Position numbers and translations under genes: made by a program
The notes under the pieces: model-generated
What the model was told of the DNA's origin: nothing
Database searches by the model: none
The model's input: only the letters and a program-made list of their open reading frames with translations
Source of the DNA: Caenibius tardaugens NBRC 16725
GTDB lineage: Bacteria; Pseudomonadota; Alphaproteobacteria; Sphingomonadales; Sphingomonadaceae
Direction of reading: 5' to 3'
Length of the DNA: 64,000 nucleotides
Assembly: GCF_003860345.1 (NCBI RefSeq)
Contig: NZ_CP034179.1
Location: 3,332,001 to 3,396,000, forward strand
In this document: positions 1 to 6,939 of the stretch, piece after piece
How the letters are laid out: the number at the start of each line of letters is the position of its first letter
Position numbering within the stretch: position 1 is the stretch's first letter

Positions 1-27
1 TTCCAATCGTGAATCGGGGATGCGGAC

Positions 28-720
28 ATGAACGACCTGTTTTCGATGCGCACCGTTCATGAGGAAACCATTGCGCGCCGCGATGCGGAACATTTTCTGG
101 CCTCGCCAGAGCCTGTGCATCTTGTCGATTGCGATTTGCAAGAGGCTGATCTTTCGGGGCTGGATCTGTCCGGCTGGCATTTTGAGCGATGCCGGTTGCG
201 CAATGCGAATCTGTCTGCAGCGAAACTTGAGGAAACGGTCTGGCAGTCGTGCCGTGGCGGTTTTACCAATTTCACCGGGGCATTTCTGGGTGATGCGCGC
301 TTTACGGCCAGCGATTTCAACAATTCCGTCCTGCGCGGCGCGCGGTTGGCGGGGGCCATGTTCGTGCACTGCAAGTTGACCGGGGCGGATCTGACCGATG
401 CCAGCGCATTTGGCGTCCGGTTTGAGGAAACGTTACTGGTTGCGGCAAAGCTGCAGGGCCATTCGTTTCACAAGCAGGTGCTGAAGAAGGTCGATTTTGC
501 GCAAGCGGACCTGCGCAAATGCGATTTTCGGGCCGCAGCGTTCGAGGATTGCAGCCTGCGCGATGCCAATGTCAGCGGATCGCGTTTCACAGGCGCCGAT
601 CTGCGTGGCGCCGATCTGGGTGGGTTCCGGCTGGATGATGCGAGCCTGTTTCGCGGGGCGACAATCTCGCGGGAGCAGGCGGGGCAATTGCTGGGTGAAC
701 TGGGGCTCAACGTCCGCTGA
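28..720 (+). CDS. Qnr-like pentapeptide repeat protein
   Basis: The 230-residue protein is built of pentapeptide repeats of the A(D/N)LxX type (EADLSGLDLSG, NANLSAAKL, GADLTDAS, QADLRKCDF, GADLRGADL), which fold as a right-handed square beta-helix mimicking B-DNA. Its length is close to Qnr proteins (about 218 residues) and two Qnr-like landmarks are visible: a FGVRF segment in the middle and a C-terminal cap of the form Q-x3-LLxxLGLxV. Qnr and MfpA proteins bind DNA gyrase and can protect it from quinolones; that role here is inference. It is monocistronic, convergent with the peroxidase gene. Other pentapeptide proteins have no known function, so gyrase binding is not certain. Confidence 0.8.
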   Translation: MNDLFSMRTVHEETIARRDAEHFLASPEPVHLVDCDLQEADLSGLDLSGWHFERCRLRNANLSAAKLEETVWQSCRGGFTNFTGAFLGDARFTASDFNNSVLRGARLAGAMFVHCKLTGADLTDASAFGVRFEETLLVAAKLQGHSFHKQVLKKVDFAQADLRKCDFRAAAFEDCSLRDANVSGSRFTGADLRGADLGGFRLDDASLFRGATISREQAGQLLGELGLNVR

Positions 721-838
721 ACGGCGTGTGCTGATCTTTCAGCAGTAATAGTAGTGAAGATCCGGCTATGATTACGGCCCGAAATACGACGATCCGCGAC
801 GACCATGCAGCCGCCGCGGATCGCGTGTGTTATCAAAA

Positions 839-1384
839 TTACTGTGCCAGCGCGCTTTCGATGGCGGCGGTCAATTGCGTATCATCGGGTGCGGTAGTCG
901 GCGCGTAGCGCGCAATCACGGCGCCATCCTTGCCAATCAGGAACTTTTCGAAGTTCCACAGCACATCCGGGTCTTCCGTCGGAGTCATGCCGAAACCGCG
1001 CAGACGTTCGCGGAAGCTTTCGGCATCGCCCTGCTTCGCGGGTTGTGCCCGGGTCAGTTCCGCATAGAGCGGCTGCTGGTTCGCGCCCGTGACGTCCGCT
1101 TTGCTGAACATCGGGAAGGTCACCCCGTAATTGGCCGAGCAGAACTGCGCGATTTCGGCGTTCGAGCCCGGTTCCTGGGCGCCAAAGTCATTGGCAGGGA
1201 AGCCAAGCACTTCAAAACCCTGATCCTTGTACTGGCCGTACAGTTTCTCGAGCCCTTCGTACTGGGGGGTAAGGCCGCATTGCGATGCGACATTCACCAC
1301 CAGCAGGACATTGCCGGAATGGTTGGCCAGACTGTCCGCACTGCCATCGAGGCGGGTCAGCGGAATGGCGGCAAGATCAGACAT
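839..1384 (-). CDS. Glutathione/thioredoxin peroxidase (GPx family)
   Basis: A 181-residue cytosolic peroxidase reducing hydroperoxides. The peroxidatic cysteine is C36 in NVASQCGLTPQY, the catalytic Gln is in GFPANDFGAQEPG (Q70) and the Trp-Asn pair is in LWNFEKF (143-144). The Cys common in the FPCNQF block of many family members is Ala here, but C82 sits where yeast Gpx3 has its resolving cysteine, so a thioredoxin-dependent two-cysteine mechanism is more likely than glutathione use. It has no signal peptide. It lies 29 nt downstream of scoB on the same strand and may be cotranscribed with scoAB. Confidence 0.9.
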   Translation of the reverse strand: MSDLAAIPLTRLDGSADSLANHSGNVLLVVNVASQCGLTPQYEGLEKLYGQYKDQGFEVLGFPANDFGAQEPGSNAEIAQFCSANYGVTFPMFSKADVTGANQQPLYAELTRAQPAKQGDAESFRERLRGFGMTPTEDPDVLWNFEKFLIGKDGAVIARYAPTTAPDDTQLTAAIESALAQ

Positions 1385-1413
1385 GGTATTCTCCCTAGTT
1401 TCTTCTGCGTGCC

Positions 1414-2049
1414 CTATTCAACATAGTGGGCGGTGGTCTTCGCACGTACTTCCTCTTTCGTCACCCCGGGCGCAAGCTCGATCAGGCGGAAAGGGCTGGC
1501 ATGATCGGGGCGCTGGAAGACGCAAAGGTCGCTCACGATCATGTCGATCACATTACGACCTGTCAGCGGCAAAGTGCATTCGGGGATGAATTTGGGCACA
1601 CCATCCTTGGAGGTGTGTTCCATCACCACGATGATTTTCTTCACGCCGGCGACCAGATCCATCGCGCCGCCCATGCCCTTGATCATCTTGCCTGGAATCA
1701 TCCAGTTGGCGATATCGCCCTTTTCGGACACTTCCATCGCACCCAGCACGGTCAGGTCGATATGGCCGCCCCGGATCATGGCAAAGCTTTGTGCGCTGTC
1801 GAAATAGGCGCTGTGGGCCAATTCGCTAATCGTCTGTTTGCCTGCATTGATCAGATCGGCATCTTCTTCGCCTTCATAAGGGAAGGGGCCGATGCCCAGC
1901 ATGCCATTTTCGGATTGCAGCGTGACCTCTATGCCCGTTGGAACATGATTTGCCACCAGTGTCGGGATGCCAATGCCGAGATTGACGTAGTATCCGTCCT
2001 GTAGTTCCTGCGCCGCCCGAGCGGCCATTTCATCACGAGTCCAGCTCAT
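1414..2049 (-). CDS. scoB: 3-oxoacid CoA-transferase subunit B
   Basis: The 211-residue beta subunit of a family I CoA-transferase moves CoA from succinyl-CoA to acetoacetate or a similar 3-oxoacid, feeding ketone-body or aromatic degradation products into central metabolism. The catalytic glutamate lies in the [10 protein letters not shown] motif, and the glycine-rich GIGIPT segment lies near the N-terminus. The start codon overlaps the stop of the alpha-subunit gene by one base, so the two chains are translationally coupled. The exact acceptor (acetoacetate or 3-oxoadipate) cannot be told from sequence alone; the symbol assumes succinyl-CoA:3-ketoacid transferase. Confidence 0.92.
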   Translation of the reverse strand: MSWTRDEMAARAAQELQDGYYVNLGIGIPTLVANHVPTGIEVTLQSENGMLGIGPFPYEGEEDADLINAGKQTISELAHSAYFDSAQSFAMIRGGHIDLTVLGAMEVSEKGDIANWMIPGKMIKGMGGAMDLVAGVKKIIVVMEHTSKDGVPKFIPECTLPLTGRNVIDMIVSDLCVFQRPDHASPFRLIELAPGVTKEEVRAKTTAHYVE

Positions 2050-2756
2050 CAGGCGGTTTCCCTCTTGCGGGTGGTCAGGAATTCGATCTTTTTGTCATAG
2101 GGAGCGCCAACGACAATGCGCTGCACATAAACCCCGGGCAGATGAATGCAGTCGGGGTCGAGGCTGCCCTTGGGTACGATTTCTTCTACTTCCACCACGC
2201 AAATCTTGCCGCATGTTGCAGCCGGCAGGTTGAAGTTGCGCGCGGTCTTGCGGAAAACGAGATTGCCCGTTTCGTCCGCCTTCCATGCTTTCACCAGGCT
2301 GAGATCGGCGAAAATGCCCTGTTCGAGAATGTAATCCTCGCCATTGAAGGTTTTGACTTCCTTACCTTCAGCCACAGCGGTGCCGACACCTGTTTTTGTA
2401 TAGAAGCCCGGAATGCCCGCGCCACCTGCGCGCATGCGTTCTGCAAGGGTGCCTTGTGGCGAAAATTCGACTTCCAGTTCGCCCGAGAGAAACTGACGTT
2501 CGAACTCCTTGTTTTCGCCGACATAGGAGGCGATCATCTTTTTTACCTGCCGGGTGCGGAGCAGTTTACCGATGCCTTCGTTATCGATTCCGGCATTGTT
2601 GGAGGCAAAAGTGAGGTCCTTGACGCCGCTATCGCGCACCGCGTCGAGCAGGCGCTCCGGAATGCCGCAGAGGCCGAAGCCGCCCGAGGCGATCAGCAGG
2701 CCGTCACGCAATATTCCGTCGAGCGCGGCTGTTGCATTTGGGTAAAGCTTGTTCAT
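2049..2756 (-). CDS. scoA: 3-oxoacid CoA-transferase subunit A
   Basis: The 235-residue alpha subunit carries the family I signature [10 protein letters not shown] and the LTFASNNAG segment. I placed the start at the Met beginning [12 protein letters not shown] because a purine-rich AAGGGA sits just upstream; an in-frame Met 13 codons earlier lacks support and would run into the promoter region. It is the first gene of a scoA-scoB pair, possibly continuing into the peroxidase gene. Upstream, two related inverted 12-bp sequences (2785-2796 and about 2869-2881) could be regulator sites. Confidence 0.92.
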   Translation of the reverse strand: MNKLYPNATAALDGILRDGLLIASGGFGLCGIPERLLDAVRDSGVKDLTFASNNAGIDNEGIGKLLRTRQVKKMIASYVGENKEFERQFLSGELEVEFSPQGTLAERMRAGGAGIPGFYTKTGVGTAVAEGKEVKTFNGEDYILEQGIFADLSLVKAWKADETGNLVFRKTARNFNLPAATCGKICVVEVEEIVPKGSLDPDCIHLPGVYVQRIVVGAPYDKKIEFLTTRKRETA

Positions 2757-2949
2757 CGATTCCCTTCCCATGGAAGCCCCGATGTTGCACTGCACATAAG
2801 GCGTTGTCGACCCGGTTTCATCCCGTCGCCGGGTAACCTCGACTCACGGACAGCATCTCGTCAATTATTGTGCATTGCACCAAATAGAGGGCGCCAAAAT
2901 CTACAGAGGTGTAAATTACGCTCTATTCCGCGGGGGTAAGATTCATATA

Positions 2950-3115
2950 AAATCAAATATTATCAATGTGTAATGTATATGATGCAAAAAACGCAACACA
3001 CGATGAATTTTTCGCACTTGCGGAAAAAGTGGCTCAGGGTCATACAGATCCTGCCTTTCAGGCATCCTCTCCCAAAACTTCTACGGCCCGGTCGTTTTCG
3101 ATCGGGCCTTTTTTT
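2950..3115 (+). ncRNA. Candidate small RNA ending at an intrinsic terminator
   Basis: An AT-rich stretch ends at a strong terminator with no recognisable gene before it. Inside is a small hairpin (TGCCTTTCAGGCA, 3053-3065) followed by a C/U-rich single-stranded stretch (TCCTCTCCC) before the terminator stem, the sort of layout seen in alphaproteobacterial trans-acting sRNAs that pair with Shine-Dalgarno sequences. The 5' end is a guess; no clear -35/-10 pair was identified. It could instead be the 3' end of a small protein gene or a leader attenuator of the CDC48 gene. Confidence 0.35.
3085..3115 (+). terminator. Intrinsic terminator upstream of the CDC48 gene
   Basis: A 10-bp stem (GGCCCGGTCG with CGATCGGGCC, one G-T pair) closes a TTTT loop and is followed by seven T residues. 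It lies 124 bp before the CDC48 start codon and reads on the plus strand. Confidence 0.85.
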
Positions 3116-3238
3116 ATCTGCCTTCCATGTCCGTCGGAATGGCGCATTTGCGGCGTTGCACGAAAAACGCGTGACGCCGTTTGCAATCCGTCGCGCCCGT
3201 ACCTAGCTTTGCCTCACGCAAGGATTCAGGAGAGCGCC

Positions 3239-5545
3239 ATGGCAGACGCGGAAGCGGCAACTCGGGACAATTCGATCAGGTTGCAGGTTGCTGCCGCCAG
3301 GCAGGAAGAAAGTGGGCATGGTATTGCCCGCATGCCGAAATCCGCCTTTGCGTCGCTTGGTATTACCGAAGGCGATGTGGTGGAAATAGGCGGCAAACGC
3401 ATAACTGCGGCCATTGCCGTTCCTGCCTATCAGGAAGATCAGGAGCTCGATGTTGTCCGGCTTGACGGTTTGCAGCGCGGCAACGCGGGGATCGGCTCGG
3501 GAGAGCATGTTACATTGCGCAGGGCGGAATCGCGCCCGGCAACGCGCGTGGTTTTTGCTCCTGCACAACGCGAGATGCGTTTGCAGGGGCCGACTCAGGC
3601 CCTGAAACGCAATTTCTTTGGCAAGCCACTGGTGGCAGGCGATCTGGTGGCAACCGCCGGACAGCAGCCGGTGACCGATATGCCGCCCGAAGTGCGCCGC
3701 ATGTTCAACGCGCCCGCCTATGCGCTGACCCAGATCCGCCTGCAAGTGGTCTCAACAGCCCCCAAGGGCATCGTGCATATTGACGAGAACACCGAAGTCG
3801 AATTGCGCGCCGAGTTTGAGGAACCGCGCGATGGGCGCGGCACGGTCAACTATGACGATGTCGGCGGTATGGCCGATACCATTCGCCAGCTGCGCGAAAT
3901 GGTCGAGCTGCCGTTGCGTTATCCTGAACTGTTCACCCGACTGGGTGTCGATCCGCCGAAGGGCGTCCTGCTGCATGGCCCGCCGGGTACGGGCAAGACG
4001 CGGCTGGCACAGGCTGTCGCCAATGAAAGCGATGCCGAGTTTTTCATCATCAATGGTCCCGAAATCATGGGGTCAGCCTATGGTGAAAGCGAAAAACGCC
4101 TGCGTGAAGTGTTTGAGGAAGCGGCAAGGGCTGCGCCGTCCATCGTCTTTATCGACGAGATCGATTCCATCGCGCCGAAGCGCAGCCAGGTGCCGGGCGA
4201 AGCGGAGAAACGCCTCGTTGCACAATTGCTGACCCTGATGGACGGGCTCGATGCCCGTTCCAATCTGGTGGTCATCGCGGCAACCAATCGGCCTGATGCG
4301 ATTGACGAGGCTTTGCGTCGCCCCGGTCGGTTCGATCGCGAAATCGTGATCGGTGTGCCAGATGAATCCGGCAGGCGTGAGATTCTGGCCATTCACACCC
4401 GCGGCATGCCGCTGGGCGAGGGGGTCGATCTGCAGGAGCTGGCGCGCACGACCCACGGTTTCGTCGGTGCGGATATCGCCGCTTTGACGCGCGAGGCCGC
4501 GATTGAGACCGTGCGTCGCATCATGCCGCAGCTTGATCTGGATGAACGAACGATTCCGCCCGAAGTGCTGGATGAACTGCGGGTTGAACGGTCCGATTTT
4601 GTCGCGGCGCTGAAGCGCGTCCAGCCGAGCGCCATGCGCGAAGTCATGGTTGAACTGCCCAATGTTGGCTGGTCCGATATCGGCGGATTGGCTGACGCGC
4701 AGGAGAAACTGAAAGAAGGGGTGGAATTGCCCCTGCGCAATCCCCAGGCATTCCGCAGGCTCGGTATTCGTCCGGCCAAGGGGTTTTTGCTCTATGGTCC
4801 TCCGGGTACCGGCAAGACGCTGTTGGCCAAAGCCGTCGCCAAGGAAGCGGAAGCGAATTTCATCTCGATCAAGAGCTCCGACCTGCTCAGCAAATGGTAT
4901 GGGGAGAGTGAGCAGCAGATCAGTCGCCTGTTTGCCCGCGCGCGGCAAGTGGCGCCCTGCGTGGTCTTTATCGATGAAATCGACAGTCTGGTGCCCGCGC
5001 GCGGATCGGGCGATGCCGAACCGCAGGTGACCGCGCGCGTGGTAAACACCATTCTCGCCGAGATGGATGGTCTGGAAGACCTGCAATCAGTGGTGGTGAT
5101 CGGTGCGACCAACCGGCCGACACTGGTCGATCCGGCGCTGCTGCGGCCGGGTCGGTTTGACGAACTGGTCTATGTCGGCACGCCCGATGAACCCGGGCGT
5201 GAACACATCCTGCGGATTCACACCCGTGACATGCCCATGGCGGAAGACGTCAATCTGGCGAAGATCGCGGCGGAAACCGAACGGTTCACCGGCGCCGATC
5301 TGGAAGATGTGGTGCGTCGGGCCGGGCTTGTCGCGTTGCGTCGGGCCGGCGAAGGAGCGGATCTGGTAACCGGCGCTGATTTCGACAAGGCGTTGCAGGA
5401 TTCGCGCGCCACGGTGACAGTCGAGATGGAAGCCGAATACGCGAAGATGAAAGGCGAATTGAAAAAGCGCGCCGCGCAGGTGCACCCGATCGGCTTCATC
5501 CACGAAGGGATGATTGAACCCACCCGCGAAAAGAAACACGACTGA
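3239..5545 (+). CDS. CDC48/VCP-family AAA ATPase
   Basis: A 768-residue double-AAA ATPase of the CDC48/p97/VAT type. An N-terminal substrate/adaptor domain with a double-psi barrel (about 1-190) is followed by D1 (Walker A GPPGTGKT at 247-254, Walker B VFIDEIDSIA) and D2 (Walker A at 520-527, Walker B VFIDEIDSLV). Such enzymes pull on or unfold protein substrates in the cytosol. I chose the ATG at 3239 because AGGAGAG precedes it and the family N-domain begins there; the frame is open for 91 codons upstream but that part crosses a terminator. The C-terminus ends KKHD, without an HbYX proteasome-docking motif. This family is typical of archaea and eukaryotes and patchy in bacteria. Confidence 0.93.
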   Translation: MADAEAATRDNSIRLQVAAARQEESGHGIARMPKSAFASLGITEGDVVEIGGKRITAAIAVPAYQEDQELDVVRLDGLQRGNAGIGSGEHVTLRRAESRPATRVVFAPAQREMRLQGPTQALKRNFFGKPLVAGDLVATAGQQPVTDMPPEVRRMFNAPAYALTQIRLQVVSTAPKGIVHIDENTEVELRAEFEEPRDGRGTVNYDDVGGMADTIRQLREMVELPLRYPELFTRLGVDPPKGVLLHGPPGTGKTRLAQAVANESDAEFFIINGPEIMGSAYGESEKRLREVFEEAARAAPSIVFIDEIDSIAPKRSQVPGEAEKRLVAQLLTLMDGLDARSNLVVIAATNRPDAIDEALRRPGRFDREIVIGVPDESGRREILAIHTRGMPLGEGVDLQELARTTHGFVGADIAALTREAAIETVRRIMPQLDLDERTIPPEVLDELRVERSDFVAALKRVQPSAMREVMVELPNVGWSDIGGLADAQEKLKEGVELPLRNPQAFRRLGIRPAKGFLLYGPPGTGKTLLAKAVAKEAEANFISIKSSDLLSKWYGESEQQISRLFARARQVAPCVVFIDEIDSLVPARGSGDAEPQVTARVVNTILAEMDGLEDLQSVVVIGATNRPTLVDPALLRPGRFDELVYVGTPDEPGREHILRIHTRDMPMAEDVNLAKIAAETERFTGADLEDVVRRAGLVALRRAGEGADLVTGADFDKALQDSRATVTVEMEAEYAKMKGELKKRAAQVHPIGFIHEGMIEPTREKKHD

Positions 5546-5552
5546 TAAGGTC

Positions 5553-5597
5553 TCGGCGGTTGCCATCCCTTGCACGCAAGGGGTCGGCAACCGCCGA
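5553..5597 (+). terminator. Large hairpin after the CDC48 gene
   Basis: TCGGCGGTTGCC pairs perfectly with GGCAACCGCCGA, with a second inner hairpin (CCCTTGCACGCAAGGG) in the loop. The 3' side is followed by CGGAGTTTT. It sits 7 bp after the CDC48 stop and between convergent genes, so it may serve both directions. Confidence 0.65.
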
Positions 5598-5625
5598 TCG
5601 GAGTTTTACCGACAGGCGCCGGTGA

Positions 5626-6939
5626 TCAGATTTCTGAAGCCAGCGGGAATGTGATTCGAACGTGGCAGCCATCGGGCGTGAAATCGCGTGCGATTTCGCC
5701 CTGCAACTGCCTTGCCGAACTATCCATCAACATCGTGCCAAACCCGCGGCGCGTGCCGGGTTCGCATCCCTGCGGACTATATTCACGCCATTGGAGTTCA
5801 AGCGTGGGTTCAGGACCTTGAAGTGCCCAACTGATCGTCAGCGATCCGTTTTGGCTCCATGCGCCATATTTGACGGCATTGGTCGCCAGTTCATGCAGCA
5901 CCAGCCCTAGCGGCTGCACCTTTGCTGACGGAATATCCACGGTTGGGCCTTCGATAGTGCACCCCAGATGGTCTGCGCGATGCGGTGCAAGCGTGGTTTC
6001 GATCAGGGTTTCGAGATCGGCGATGGAATGGCGTGTCGAACCCTGGGTCACGTCGTGGGCGATCAGCAGAGCCTGAATGCGATGGGCTATGCTGTCTGTG
6101 ACCTCGCTCGCCTCCGGTGCGTGGCGGGAACTGAGCCGGACAATCGCCAGAATGACCGCAAACAAGTTCTTGACCCTGTGATTCAACTCACGTGCCAGCA
6201 GGTCCGCCCGATCGCGGGCTTCGGACAGGTCTGCCGCGTGGGCTTCGGCAGATTTGGCGCGGGCTGCCTGCGCCGCTTGCTTCAACCCCAGTGCCGATGC
6301 GCCGATCAGCATCAGGAGCAACAGGCCCAGTAGGGGCAGGACGCGGGATTCCGCCTTGGCCGACCGGGCCATGGCCCCATCAAGCACATCCTGTTCGATG
6401 CGTTCCATTTCTGCCAGTGAACGGCGCAGGCGATTCATAACTTCCTGCCCTTCGTCGCTGAGAAAACGGGTTCGGGCCTCGATCAGTTCGCCCCGTTCGA
6501 TCAGGCCGACGGTGTCGGAAATCTCGTCAAACTTGGCGGCGGACAACTGTTCGATATCGATCAGCAATTCGCGTTGCCGGGCCGTCGCACTTTCACCGAT
6601 TAAGGCTCTCAACCGGTTGAGCGAAGGGCCATATTGTTCGCTGCCAACCCGGTAGGGCGCGAGGTAACGCTTATCGAGCGTGATGAAATAGCCGCGTTCC
6701 GCAGTTTCGGCATTCAGGGCCGCATGCCCCACATTACGCAATTCTTTCAGAATTTCGTTGGTTTTCTGGGCCTGTGCGCGCTGGTCTCGTTCCGCATCGA
6801 TCGTGGAGATGATGACAAGGACGGCCGCGACCAGCGATGCCGCCACACAGAGGAACAGGCCCAGATTGGACAGCCGCGCGATCCAGTTCGCTCCCTGCCA
6901 TCGCGCGGGCTCTGATCGGGTTGTATCAGTGCGCGGCAT
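5626..6939 (-). CDS. CHASE3-domain HWE/HisKA_2 sensor histidine kinase
   Basis: A 437-residue inner-membrane kinase. Transmembrane helix 1 (about 28-47) precedes a periplasmic CHASE3-type domain (about 50-190, with the ERGYFITLDKRYLAPY signature), then helix 2 (200-219), an HWE-type dimerisation region whose phospho-acceptor is H254 in ELNHRVKNLFAVI, and an ATPase domain with N-box LHELATNAVKYGA and GFGTMLM. I start at the Met of MPRTDTTRSEP, overlapping the end of polA by 14 bp; a start 23 codons earlier would overlap by 83 bp. No response regulator is adjacent. In alphaproteobacteria such kinases often act in the general stress response or light sensing; the signal is unknown. Confidence 0.88.
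   Translation of the reverse strand: MPRTDTTRSEPARWQGANWIARLSNLGLFLCVAASLVAAVLVIISTIDAERDQRAQAQKTNEILKELRNVGHAALNAETAERGYFITLDKRYLAPYRVGSEQYGPSLNRLRALIGESATARQRELLIDIEQLSAAKFDEISDTVGLIERGELIEARTRFLSDEGQEVMNRLRRSLAEMERIEQDVLDGAMARSAKAESRVLPLLGLLLLMLIGASALGLKQAAQAARAKSAEAHAADLSEARDRADLLARELNHRVKNLFAVILAIVRLSSRHAPEASEVTDSIAHRIQALLIAHDVTQGSTRHSIADLETLIETTLAPHRADHLGCTIEGPTVDIPSAKVQPLGLVLHELATNAVKYGAWSQNGSLTISWALQGPEPTLELQWREYSPQGCEPGTRRGFGTMLMDSSARQLQGEIARDFTPDGCHVRITFPLASEI

Larger units (their letters stand above)
2757..3238. other. Intergenic region with divergent promoters and an orphan terminator
   Basis: This 482-bp gap separates the divergent scoA and CDC48 genes. The part from about 2860 to 3060 is much more AT-rich than its surroundings. 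It holds TTGCACTGCACA (2785-2796) and a near inverted copy TGTGCATTGCACC (2869-2881), and a strong plus-strand intrinsic terminator at 3085-3115 that has no protein gene upstream of it. Short open frames here (from 2966 and 2973) lack convincing start signals and run through the terminator. Confidence 0.7.

Noticed and set aside
2966-3238. 91-codon N-terminal extension of the CDC48 ATPase
   Set aside because: It crosses a strong intrinsic terminator and does not resemble the family N-domain, while the ATG at 3239 has a good ribosome site.
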